Shown: positions 1 through 7,376, numbered from the stretch's first letter. The stretch: DNA of 10,486 bases from CAZXMB01 sp964641715 (GCA_964641715.1 CAZXMB010000108.1:1-10486), one strand, 5' to 3'. The notes: generated from the sequence alone by a model not told the origin. Translations and numbers: made by a program.

Positions 1-16
1 CAAGGCTAAAGCCTTG
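1..16. repeat. Short perfect palindrome, dispersed-repeat type
   Basis: CAAGGCT, two A residues, then AGCCTTG form a perfect 7-bp hairpin at the very edge of the window, followed by GCGCTAC. The combination of an AAGGCTAAAGCCTT core with a flanking GCGCTAC resembles a palindromic repeat often scattered between genes in environmental bacterial genomes. The element may continue beyond the window edge. That it is a dispersed repeat is recalled from general experience, not shown here, because no second copy lies in this window. Confidence 0.4.
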
Positions 17-63
17 CGCTACATGTAAAACGATTTAATGCGTTTGTATTAATTTTAAATACC

Positions 64-85
64 CAAGACGATTTTTACCGTCTTG
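64..85 (-). terminator. Possible terminator hairpin after lspA
   Basis: CAAGACG (64-70) and CGTCTTG (79-85) form a perfect 7-bp stem with an 8-nt loop, 18 nt beyond the lspA stop codon. Read on the minus strand, the stem is followed by GGGTATTTAAAATT, which is T-rich but not a clean U-tract. It could end the ileS-lspA transcript. The stem is short and only moderately GC-rich, so this is a tentative call. Confidence 0.4.
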
Positions 86-103
86 AATTTGGAGCATCGA
101 AAT

Positions 104-601
104 TTATTTTGGATTGGGTGCTTTTTTTTGTTCCCGGAATATGAGCTCAAAGGCGAGCAGGGCGATGCCGAGGGTGATGGCAGAATCCGCAATATTGAAG
201 GCAGGCCAATGGTAAGAGAAAAGATGAAAATCGAGAAAATCCACCACCTCCCCATACCGGCAACGGTCAATGAGATTTCCGATCGCTCCGCTGAGCACGA
301 GAGAGAGGGAGAGCGTAAGGGCCCTTTCATTCTCCTTCAATCTCAGGAAAAAGTAGACGATGCTTCCGATGGCGATCAGGGAGAAAACGATAAAGAATAA
401 AGTGCCCGTTCCTCCTTTCTCTCCCCCAAAGAGCCCGAAGGCTCCTCCCGTATTTCTCACATGGGTCAGGTTGAAGAATTTCGGGATGACCTCTATGGTT
501 TGACGGAAATAGAGCCTCTGCTGGACCTCGTATTTGGTCCATTGATCCAAAGCGAGGACAAGCACTACGGTGATCAGCAGGACCCAATATTTTCGTTTCA
601 T
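104..601 (-). CDS. lspA: Lipoprotein signal peptidase (signal peptidase II)
   Basis: LspA is an inner-membrane aspartyl protease that removes the signal peptide of prolipoproteins after Lgt adds diacylglycerol to the lipobox cysteine. The 165-residue protein has the family length and four hydrophobic segments, at about 5-19, 66-86, 93-110 and 137-155. The catalytic motifs are visible: GNLIDR with Asp112 and FNIADS with Asp139. The conserved RNTGGAF around Asn50 and the early DQWTK (19-23) are also present. I chose the ATG at 601 because it begins directly before the first membrane helix. An in-frame TTG at 631 would add ten residues that do not look like family sequence. Neither start has a good ribosome binding site at normal spacing; a GGAGG sits just after the ileS stop, too far upstream. 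The gene lies 57 nt downstream of ileS on the same strand, the arrangement seen in many Proteobacteria, so it is probably co-transcribed with it. Confidence 0.96.
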   Translation of the reverse strand: MKRKYWVLLITVVLVLALDQWTKYEVQQRLYFRQTIEVIPKFFNLTHVRNTGGAFGLFGGEKGGTGTLFFIVFSLIAIGSIVYFFLRLKENERALTLSLSLVLSGAIGNLIDRCRYGEVVDFLDFHLFSYHWPAFNIADSAITLGIALLAFELIFREQKKAPNPK

Positions 602-658
602 GGTTAACCGGGGTTCGGACCAGCAGGCCAACGGGTGATCAGATGACCGGGGTCCTCC

Positions 659-3439
659 TCAGGTTTGGATGGCCTCCACACACCGATCGCAGATCGCTGG
701 ATGGTCGGAATGTCTCCCGACACTGAGGTCGTAATTCCAGCATCGCTCGCATTTTTTCCCGTCTGCCCTAAGGACCTCGGCTCGCATCTCATCCCCTCCC
801 TGAAAGAGAGTAACGGATGAGACAATAAAGATGGACTTCAGGTCCTTGACATAGGGCTGGATAAACGCATAGACCTTCTCGGGAAGATAGAGATGGACCT
901 GGGCATCCAGGGAAAGGCCAATCCTCTTCTCTTTGCGGGCATCCTCCAGGGCCTTGGTGGCCACCTCGCGGATCTCCCAGATCCGGCCCCAATTCTCTTC
1001 CAGCCGCTCATCCAGATATTCATCCTTGACTTCTGGAAACCGGGTGAGGTGGATGCTTTCCTCCTTCATCCCCGCTTTCCCTCCGGGGAGATGCTGCCAT
1101 ACCTCCTCGGCGGTAAAGGTGAGGATGGGCGCCATCAGGCCGGTCAGGGCCTTCAAAATTTCATAAAGGGCGGTCTGAGCGGACCGGCGTCCTCTGGATG
1201 AGCTTGAAAAGGTGTAAAGCCGGTCCTTCAGAATATCGAAATAGAGGGAGCTCATCTCTACCGCACAGAAGTTCTGGACGCTGTGATAGACGATATGGAA
1301 CTCAAACCGCTCGTAGGCTTCGCGAACTCTATGGATCAGCTTCTGAAGACGGTGCAGGGCCCATCGGTCTATTTCATAGAGCTCCCCGTAAGGCACCCGG
1401 TCCTTTTCAGGATCAAAGTCGTAAAGGTTCCCAAGGAGGAACCGGTAGGTGTTTCGAATTCGAAAGTAGGCATCGGCCAGCCTTTTCAATATCACATCCG
1501 AGATCTTGATATCCTCCTTGTAATCCTCGGCAGAGACCCAGAGCCTCAATACATCCGCTCCCAATTTTTTGATCACTTCATCGGGGGCGATCACATTCCC
1601 CGAAGATTTGGACATCTTCTTTCCCTCTCCGTCAACCACGAATCCATGGGTGAGGACGGAGAGATAAGGGGCACGTCCTCTTGTTCCCACGGAGGTCAGA
1701 AGGGAACTGTGAAACCATCCCCGGTGCTGATCGCTTCCTTCGAGGTAGAGGCTTGCTGGAAATTGAAGGTCAGGGCTCTTCTCCAGAACCGCTGCATAGG
1801 AGACTCCTGAATCGAACCATACATCCAGAATGTCCGTCTCCTTGACAAACTCACTCCCCCCACATTGAGGACACCGGGTTCCCCCGGGTAAGAGACGATC
1901 CGCCTCTTCTTCAAACCAGACATCCGCCCCTCTTTCCTCAAAGAGCCGTGCGACATGTTGAATCGTCTCGGAGGTGGCCAGAGCCTGTCTGCAGGAAGAA
2001 CAGTAGAAAACCGTGATCGGAATCCCCCATGCCCTCTGCCGGGAGACACACCAATCAGGCCGATTCTCGATCATCCCGTAGATCCGGTCCTTCCCCCATG
2101 GAGGAATCCAGGTTACTTCATTGATGGACCGGAGGGCGTTCTTTCTCAATCCGGTTTTTTCCATGGAGATGAACCACTGCTCGGTCGCACGAAAGATGAT
2201 GGGATCGTTGGTTCGCCAGCAATGGGGGTAGGAATGAACCATCTCCTCTTCTTTCAGGAGTGCTCCCACCTCCGTCAGCTTCTGAATCACCCCGGCATTG
2301 GCATCAAAAACGAATTGTCCTGCGAAGGAGGGAACATCTTTTGTAAATCGGCCATCATCATCCACGGGGCTGTAGATATCCAGCCCGTATTGGACACCGC
2401 TTTCATAGTCTTCCTGGCCATGGCCGGGTGCGGTATGAACACATCCTGTCCCCACATCGAGGGTCACATAAGGGGCAAGGATGAGGAGTGACTCCCGGTC
2501 ATAGAGGGGATGCTTGCACTTGAATCCCTCTAACTTCTCACCTGGGAACTTTTCCAAAATTTGATATTTCCGGATCCCGAATTTTCCCATGGCCTGTTCG
2601 AGAAGGCCTTCCGCCAGGATATAGATCTCTTTTCCCACCTCCACAGCCACATAGGTAAAGTCAGGATGAAGGGCAATGGCTAAATTGGCCGGGATCGTCC
2701 AGGGAGTGGTGGTCCAGATAATCACATAGACCGGTCTGCCCTTCAGGTTGGGAAATCGGTCTCCGATCTCCTTTTCTCCCTCAGGGGGAGAAATCATCCT
2801 GAACTTCACATAGATTGATGGAGACCGGTGATCCTCATATTTTACCTCTGCCTCCGCGAGGGCGGTCCTGCAGGTAGGACACCAGTGAACTGGTTTCTTC
2901 CCCTTATAGACCGAGCCGTTTAATAGAAACGCCCCGAATTCTCTCACAATGGTTGCCTGATAACCATAATTCATCGTCAGGTAGGGGTTCTCCCAATCTC
3001 CAAAAACACCGAGACGTTTGAACTCCTCTCTCTGCACATTGATGAACTTCCCCGCATACTCCCGGCATTTTTTTCGAATCTCAACCACGGAAAGGTCTTC
3101 CTTCTTTTTCCCGAGGCTCTTCTCCACCTCATGCTCCACGGGCAACCCATGGCAATCCCACCCGGGCACATAATGGCTATCAAAACCTCCCATGAATTTT
3201 GATTTGACGATAAAGTCTTTCAGGATCTTGTTCAGGGCCGTCCCGATATGGATATTCCCGTTGGCATAGGGAGGGCCGTCGTGAAGGATATACTTCTCCC
3301 GCCCCTTCGCCTGCTGAATTAATCTGTGGTAGATCCCTTGGGTTTCCCAGAATTTCAATATCTCAGGCTCTCTCTTTGCCAGATTGGCCTTCATCGGAAA
3401 GTCTGTCTTCGGGAGATTAAGTGTGCTACGATAATCCAT
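659..3439 (-). CDS. ileS: Isoleucyl-tRNA synthetase
   Basis: This is the cytoplasmic class I synthetase that charges tRNA-Ile and edits misactivated valine. At 926 residues it is close to the E. coli enzyme. PPYANGNIHIGT (56-67) is the HIGH signature, with Thr replacing the last His. The editing (CP1) domain shows TTTPWTIPAN (243-252) and HTAPGHGQEDY (335-345), whose Asp344 corresponds to the editing aspartate. DVWFDSG is at 539-545, GSDQHRGWFHSSL at 568-580, and the KMSKS loop at 608-612. An anticodon-binding domain follows. The protein ends in the C-terminal zinc finger with Cys897, Cys900, Cys917 and Cys920. A second Cys pair set (480/483 and 523/526) marks an extra zinc-ribbon insertion before DVWFDSG. 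The start ATG at 3439 has AAAAGGGG about 6 nt upstream as ribosome binding site. It is the first gene of a likely ileS-lspA unit. I saw no T-box in its leader. Confidence 0.98.
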   Translation of the reverse strand: MDYRSTLNLPKTDFPMKANLAKREPEILKFWETQGIYHRLIQQAKGREKYILHDGPPYANGNIHIGTALNKILKDFIVKSKFMGGFDSHYVPGWDCHGLPVEHEVEKSLGKKKEDLSVVEIRKKCREYAGKFINVQREEFKRLGVFGDWENPYLTMNYGYQATIVREFGAFLLNGSVYKGKKPVHWCPTCRTALAEAEVKYEDHRSPSIYVKFRMISPPEGEKEIGDRFPNLKGRPVYVIIWTTTPWTIPANLAIALHPDFTYVAVEVGKEIYILAEGLLEQAMGKFGIRKYQILEKFPGEKLEGFKCKHPLYDRESLLILAPYVTLDVGTGCVHTAPGHGQEDYESGVQYGLDIYSPVDDDGRFTKDVPSFAGQFVFDANAGVIQKLTEVGALLKEEEMVHSYPHCWRTNDPIIFRATEQWFISMEKTGLRKNALRSINEVTWIPPWGKDRIYGMIENRPDWCVSRQRAWGIPITVFYCSSCRQALATSETIQHVARLFEERGADVWFEEEADRLLPGGTRCPQCGGSEFVKETDILDVWFDSGVSYAAVLEKSPDLQFPASLYLEGSDQHRGWFHSSLLTSVGTRGRAPYLSVLTHGFVVDGEGKKMSKSSGNVIAPDEVIKKLGADVLRLWVSAEDYKEDIKISDVILKRLADAYFRIRNTYRFLLGNLYDFDPEKDRVPYGELYEIDRWALHRLQKLIHRVREAYERFEFHIVYHSVQNFCAVEMSSLYFDILKDRLYTFSSSSRGRRSAQTALYEILKALTGLMAPILTFTAEEVWQHLPGGKAGMKEESIHLTRFPEVKDEYLDERLEENWGRIWEIREVATKALEDARKEKRIGLSLDAQVHLYLPEKVYAFIQPYVKDLKSIFIVSSVTLFQGGDEMRAEVLRADGKKCERCWNYDLSVGRHSDHPAICDRCVEAIQT

Positions 3440-3525
3440 CTTTTTCCCCTTTTCTAATTCATCTTCTAAAAAATGTTTGCAAATTGCCTACTTAAGAGAT
3501 ATTTAATTAACACAAAAAAAAGGTC

Positions 3526-3554
3526 TTGACAAGGCAATCCTTGATGAGCATAAT
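3526..3554 (+). promoter_or_regulatory. Sigma-70 type promoter reading toward mazG
   Basis: TTGACA (3526-3531) is a perfect -35 box. After exactly 17 nt comes CATAAT (3549-3554), which matches the -10 consensus at five of six positions. Transcription would start near 3561, about 150 nt before the preferred mazG start, and would run through the two hairpins at 3590-3660. The -35 box sits within CTTGACAAG, itself a small palindrome, and the -10 box forms the outer end of the left 14-bp inverted repeat. This is prediction from sequence match only. Confidence 0.6.
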
Positions 3555-3589
3555 CCGTAACCAAAAATGGAAACCTTAGCAATATCGCT

Positions 3590-3617
3590 GTCATGCTGAA
3601 ATTTTTTCAGCATCTCG
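3590..3617 (+). repeat. REP-like hairpin, copy 1
   Basis: ATGCTGAA (3593-3600) and TTCAGCAT (3606-3613) form a perfect 8-bp stem with a 5-nt loop. The unit begins with GTC and ends with CTC. It resembles the widespread intergenic palindrome with the pattern GTCATnCTGAA...TTCAGnATCT. A second copy in opposite orientation lies at 3632-3660, which makes a facing pair like a bacterial interspersed mosaic element. Confidence 0.65.
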
Positions 3618-3631
3618 CTTTTTCGATAACC

Positions 3632-3660
3632 CATAGATCCTGAAACAAGTTCAGGATGAC
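3632..3660 (-). repeat. REP-like hairpin, copy 2 (inverted)
   Basis: ATCCTGAA (3637-3644) and TTCAGGAT (3650-3657) form a perfect 8-bp stem with loop ACAAG. Read on the minus strand it starts GTCATCCTGAA, matching copy 1 (GTCATGCTGAA) except at one base. The partner base in the other half of the stem is changed to match, so the pairing is kept in both copies. Confidence 0.65.
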
Positions 3661-3713
3661 GGTTACGGATTATGGTGATGAGAGGGGGTAGAGGTTCGTT
3701 GGAGAAGAAAAAA

Positions 3714-4136
3714 ATGGAGAGAAAAAGGAGCTCTTCCTTCTTAGATGGAATTCCCGGAAGCCTTCCTTCCCTTCGGAGGGCTTATCTTTTAACCCGGACT
3801 GTTTCCAAGGTCGGATTCGATTGGCCGGCCCTCGACGGGGTCCTTCAAAAGATGGAGGAGGAATTAAGAGAATTTCAAGAGGCTCTGGATTGCGGGAACC
3901 GGAAAAGGATTGGCGAAGAGATCGGGGATCTTCTCTTTGTCCTTGCCAATATCTCCAGATTTCTTCGGATTGACCCGGAGGAGGCACTGAACAGGACCAT
4001 CGGAAAATTTATCTCCCGATTCCACTATATTGAAAAAAACCTTCGCAAGAGAGGAAAAACGGTTTTCCAATCCGATCTCGCAGAGATGGATGGCTTATGG
4101 GAAGAAGCAAAGAGGAATGGCAGAAAGAACCATTGA
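3714..4136 (+). CDS. mazG: MazG-type NTP pyrophosphohydrolase, C-terminal domain only
   Basis: MazG proteins hydrolyse nucleoside triphosphates to the monophosphate and pyrophosphate, clearing aberrant or excess NTPs. This 140-residue protein matches the second (catalytic) half of the usual two-domain MazG of about 260 residues. SSSFLDGIPGSLPSL (6-20) is the typical interdomain linker, then KVGFDW (32-37). The magnesium-binding helices carry EEELREF (Glu49, Glu50, Glu53) and EEIGDLLF (Glu69, Asp72). DPEEALNRTIGKFISRF is the usual end of the domain. The first MazG domain is absent: no homologous frame is present upstream, where only repeats are found. I prefer ATG 3714 because GGAGAAG lies 7-13 nt before it. 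An in-frame ATG at 3672 would give 154 residues, but it lies inside an inverted repeat. Active residues are intact, so this may be a functional shortened enzyme rather than a pseudogene. It ends 13 nt from the convergent HD-GYP gene. Confidence 0.85.
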   Translation: MERKRSSSFLDGIPGSLPSLRRAYLLTRTVSKVGFDWPALDGVLQKMEEELREFQEALDCGNRKRIGEEIGDLLFVLANISRFLRIDPEEALNRTIGKFISRFHYIEKNLRKRGKTVFQSDLAEMDGLWEEAKRNGRKNH

Positions 4137-4149
4137 GAAACCGGCGGGA

Positions 4150-5595
4150 CTAAATGAGAAACTCAGCGACATTGATATTATATTCATTCGGGTCAAGGGT
4201 CTTTACAATCTCCCATTTGAATTCACCTGTGGTCTCATCCTTCTCGGTGAGGTCAACGGCCTTCCCCTTCCGATATTCCCCATCGCTGTAGTAGATCAGG
4301 TTGACCTTGGGCCGTTCGATCATTTCGGATTCCTCTTGAATTTGAACCACAATCCCCATCTCATTGGTCTGAAGCAGGACAAGGGTACCGAGCGGATAGA
4401 TCCCGATCATATTGACAAAGACCTTGACCAGGATGGGGTCGAAATCCTTTCCGCTTCGTTCCATCATCAAACCCAGGATTTTCTCCGAGACATAGGGAAA
4501 TCGATTGTAAACCCTCGGTCTTCCCAGGGCGTCGTAGAAATCCGAGAGGGCAATAATCTTACCAAAAAGGCTCACTTTTCTCTTGCGGGATAACTTGGGA
4601 TAACCGGAAAGGTCGTATCGGAGATGATGTTCGAAGGCTCCATCGATCATCCGGGTGGAGAGCTCCCCCCATTCCTTCATCCTCATGACGAGTTCTGCCC
4701 CCACGACCGGATGGGATCGAATGACCCCCCACTCTTCGGGTGTCAATTTCCCGGCCTTATTGAGAATCTCTTTGGGAACCCTTGTCTTTCCGATGTCGTG
4801 AAAGAGGCCCGCCATGCCCAGGTAGGAGAGATGCTTCTTGGGAATGCCAATCCTCTGACCGATGGAAATCGCATAGATGGCAACATTGACGGAATGGTTG
4901 AAGGTATATTCATCATAATTCTTAATATTGGCCAATCCCAGCAGAGTCGAATCATCCTGAATGACGGCATTGACGGCATTCTGCATGAGGCGTTTGGCTT
5001 TCCGGATATTGACCACTCTCTGGCTCTTAACGCTGTCCATGACCTCTTTCACCAGATTGACGCTCTTAAAATAGACCTCCTTTGAATATCGTTTTCGGTC
5101 TTCGGAATCGATATAGATCTCCTCATCCTTGAAAAACTCCAGTTTGCCCACCTGAATGTATCCGATCCTTCTGTATTCCAGCTGCTTCTTGACATAAAGA
5201 TAATTGCTTTCGTTATTCTCTTCCAGACCCGAAAGAAGGAAAATGAAATCTTTGAGGTGCTCCTTGTCCACCTGCTCCGTAAATTCTATCTCCCCGATCC
5301 ATCGCTTTCTTATCTCCTGGAGGAAACCTCTGAACACGCTATAATTGTCAGCCCTTACCTGGATCTTCACATTGTTAAAATAGTAGTTATCCCGAACCAC
5401 TTTAAAGAAGAGATGGGCCTCGGATTGGATGATCGGATTAATGGCGCCAACAAACTCCTGGGCATATTGGTCCATGACGACGTTGTTCCGGTCATAGATC
5501 AGCGTCCCTTTGAGGAGGCGATAGAACCGGGTAACGAATTCCGTCCCCATTCGGGTGGAAAGATCTTCTTGGGCGGTGAGCGGCTTCTCCGGCAT
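4150..5595 (-). CDS. HD-GYP domain protein with N-terminal domain shared with the upstream HEAT protein
   Basis: HD-GYP domains are metal phosphodiesterases, many of which linearise cyclic di-GMP; the substrate here is not known. The protein has 481 residues and no membrane segment. The HD-GYP core spans about 220-395: His234, HDIGK with His266 and Asp267, SHP with His295, HHLRYDLSGYP (323-333) and SDFYDAL with Asp352. All metal-binding His/Asp positions I can identify are kept. The usual HHExxDGxGYP signature is altered: Leu replaces the Glu and the Gly, though GYP itself remains. A C-terminal tail (400-480) of beta-rich type follows. Residues 24-157 form a separate domain that resembles the N-terminal part of the upstream HEAT-repeat protein. 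The start ATG overlaps that gene's stop as TGATG, with AAGGAG 11 nt upstream, so the two are translationally coupled. No response-regulator receiver or PAS domain is visible. Confidence 0.92.
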   Translation of the reverse strand: MPEKPLTAQEDLSTRMGTEFVTRFYRLLKGTLIYDRNNVVMDQYAQEFVGAINPIIQSEAHLFFKVVRDNYYFNNVKIQVRADNYSVFRGFLQEIRKRWIGEIEFTEQVDKEHLKDFIFLLSGLEENNESNYLYVKKQLEYRRIGYIQVGKLEFFKDEEIYIDSEDRKRYSKEVYFKSVNLVKEVMDSVKSQRVVNIRKAKRLMQNAVNAVIQDDSTLLGLANIKNYDEYTFNHSVNVAIYAISIGQRIGIPKKHLSYLGMAGLFHDIGKTRVPKEILNKAGKLTPEEWGVIRSHPVVGAELVMRMKEWGELSTRMIDGAFEHHLRYDLSGYPKLSRKRKVSLFGKIIALSDFYDALGRPRVYNRFPYVSEKILGLMMERSGKDFDPILVKVFVNMIGIYPLGTLVLLQTNEMGIVVQIQEESEMIERPKVNLIYYSDGEYRKGKAVDLTEKDETTGEFKWEIVKTLDPNEYNINVAEFLI

Positions 5596-7376
5596 CAGGT
5601 GGATGACTCCTTCGTGGGTTTGAATCTCAGTGCCTGAAGACAGGCATTTCGGACGGATTCCTCCCTTGAATCCTTCCCCTTCTCCAGTATGGCCCTGGCC
5701 TCCGGCGTTCCGATCGTGGCCAATGCGTTGGCCGCTCCTCCCCGAACTCCCTCCATCTTCCCTATGCCAAATAAGCTCTTGCGTTCCAAAAGTTGCTGGA
5801 GTACGGGAAGGGCTTCATTGGAACCCACCATGCCGATCGCATCCAGAAAGGCCTTCATCTCGGGAGCCTCTTTCTTCTGAAAGTCCTTCGATTGAACCAC
5901 TTCTAAAAGGGCAGCCAGGCCGATGGTCTTTCCGATCTTCCCGAGATTGATGGCGGCCATCGCTCGAATCCGGGCGTCTTTATCGGTAAGGGCTTTAGCC
6001 AGCAACGAAACCGCCTTCGGGCCACCGATCAACCCTAAGGCCTGCACCGCCTCCCTTCTCACACGGATATCTTCATGATTGAATGCCTTCTGGATATAAG
6101 GGATGGCCTTCTCCTTTCCAATCCGTCCCAGAATATAGGTGATGTTTCGAACCAGATACCACCTCCGATCATCCATGAAGGGGGTGAAAAACTCAATCGA
6201 ATTCTTCCCGATTTCAGAGAGGGCATCACAGACCACTCTTCTCGTCTTGGAATTCTTCAGTTCTCCCAGAACCTTGATCAACGGCTTGATCGAATTCTGC
6301 TGGAGGAGTACCAGAAATTCGTTCACCTCATCCAGCCGGATGGCCTCTTCCCTTTCAAGGATCCTTCCGATCCGTTCAATTCGAACCTCATCCCCTGCAT
6401 TCTGGATCAATTTATAAATCGCTTCAATCTGCCAATTGCTCAGCTCATACGTTTTGAGGATAATGTTCAGTCGCTTCAGCAGCTCGCTCGCCTTCTTAAA
6501 TTCGCTGATCGTAACCAGGGCATCCAGTACTTTGCCAAGGATATCGGCGGCCTCCTGATAGGGCTCCTTTTCCTTTTCCAGGGCTAAAATCTCGAAGAGG
6601 ATGTCAATGATATGGAAGATAAAAGTGGGGTCAATCTCAGACTCAACCTCCCCTCTCAACCGATCCACCTCATCGGAAGTGAGGAAATAAACATTTCGAT
6701 CCCTTATGGAAGGCCCCCCGGACATCTGTGAAAGGAGCTTATCCAGGTCCGGTTCCTCCTCTCCCTCTTCACCCTGAAGATCCACCTGGACATTATAGGC
6801 AAGGGGCTTGAATACTAATTTGCTTCTGAATTGATCAATATTTTCAGGAATGAGAATGGGGGCGTCTTCCAGAAATTCATCCGTTGCCAGGTAACTGATA
6901 TGGGCGAAGTCTCTCTCCCAGAGCAGTGTGACGAGATCATCCTCCAGTTCGTTGATGTTTTCGCTCCCCCGGATGACCTCCATCAATCCCTGAATCTCCC
7001 AATCTTCAATGTCCTTCATAAATCGCAGTTCTCGAATCCCATCCTTATAAAGGAGGAAGGCAATACTCGCCTTGGTATCCCGGTTCTCATAAAGGACTTT
7101 TCCTTTAAAGGAAAGGTCGTATTCTCCGACTTGAAATTTAAAGATGGGGTATTTGCTCAGAAAAAATTGAAATTTCTTAAAGAGTTGATCTTTAAACCCT
7201 TTGATCGCCGGATTATCGGGTGGGTAAAATCGATAGGCCTTTATCGTCTTGATAAAATAACCGATCAGATCTCTGGCAAGGAGGAGTTCTTCATCCGTCT
7301 CCACTCCTTCGATCAGGGGCATCTCTTCCGTAGTCAGATCGAGTGTCTTCTTCTCTGCGGAAAGATCATTCGCCAT
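5595..7376 (-). CDS. HEAT-repeat protein, partner of the HD-GYP protein
   Basis: This 593-residue soluble protein has no signal peptide or membrane segment. Three parts can be seen. Residues 34-171 resemble the N-terminal domain of the downstream HD-GYP protein. The middle part (about 230-350) is predominantly helical, after an acidic linker (GEEGEEEPDLD, 202-212). Residues 360-585 are HEAT or PBS-lyase-like repeats, recognisable from units such as IRVRREAVQALGLIG (437-451), ARIRAMAAINLGKIG (468-482) and VRGGAANALATIG (544-556), spaced about 31 residues apart in the clearest stretch. Such repeats form a curved scaffold that binds proteins; no enzymatic motif is visible. Start ATG 7376 is preceded by GAGGAA at 5-6 nt spacing. 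It is the first gene of a two-gene operon ending in the HD-GYP gene. I infer that it acts as scaffold or regulator of that enzyme; the sequence does not give its signal or target. Confidence 0.85.
   Translation of the reverse strand: MANDLSAEKKTLDLTTEEMPLIEGVETDEELLLARDLIGYFIKTIKAYRFYPPDNPAIKGFKDQLFKKFQFFLSKYPIFKFQVGEYDLSFKGKVLYENRDTKASIAFLLYKDGIRELRFMKDIEDWEIQGLMEVIRGSENINELEDDLVTLLWERDFAHISYLATDEFLEDAPILIPENIDQFRSKLVFKPLAYNVQVDLQGEEGEEEPDLDKLLSQMSGGPSIRDRNVYFLTSDEVDRLRGEVESEIDPTFIFHIIDILFEILALEKEKEPYQEAADILGKVLDALVTISEFKKASELLKRLNIILKTYELSNWQIEAIYKLIQNAGDEVRIERIGRILEREEAIRLDEVNEFLVLLQQNSIKPLIKVLGELKNSKTRRVVCDALSEIGKNSIEFFTPFMDDRRWYLVRNITYILGRIGKEKAIPYIQKAFNHEDIRVRREAVQALGLIGGPKAVSLLAKALTDKDARIRAMAAINLGKIGKTIGLAALLEVVQSKDFQKKEAPEMKAFLDAIGMVGSNEALPVLQQLLERKSLFGIGKMEGVRGGAANALATIGTPEARAILEKGKDSREESVRNACLQALRFKPTKESST

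Larger units (their letters stand above)
3549..3674. repeat. Perfect 14-bp inverted repeat enclosing 98 bp
   Basis: CATAATCCGTAACC (3549-3562) and GGTTACGGATTATG (3661-3674) are exact reverse complements. The left arm contains the predicted -10 box. The right arm abuts the second REP-like hairpin and contains an ATG in frame with mazG at 3672. The whole looks like a small mobile or recombinogenic palindromic cassette, such as a MITE remnant, but no target-site duplication is evident and no transposase is nearby. Confidence 0.7.

Noticed and set aside
83..400. 105-codon plus-strand open frame over lspA
   Set aside because: It is antisense to the catalytic part of lspA, and its low-complexity charged product is what the complement of membrane-protein codons gives.
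1283..1810. 175-codon open frame on the plus strand inside ileS
   Set aside because: It lies wholly within the conserved catalytic region of ileS on the other strand and resembles no protein family. Other long antisense frames in ileS, the HEAT gene and the HD-GYP gene are rejected for the same reason.
3440..3671. Possible T-box leader for ileS
   Set aside because: The conserved T-box core (GGGTGGNACCGCG type) and a specifier stem are absent; the structure here is explained by the REP-like pair and the 14-bp inverted repeat.
4137..4149. Terminator between the convergent mazG and HD-GYP genes
   Set aside because: The gap is 13 nt and shows no stable stem with a T-run; any terminator would have to lie inside the coding regions.
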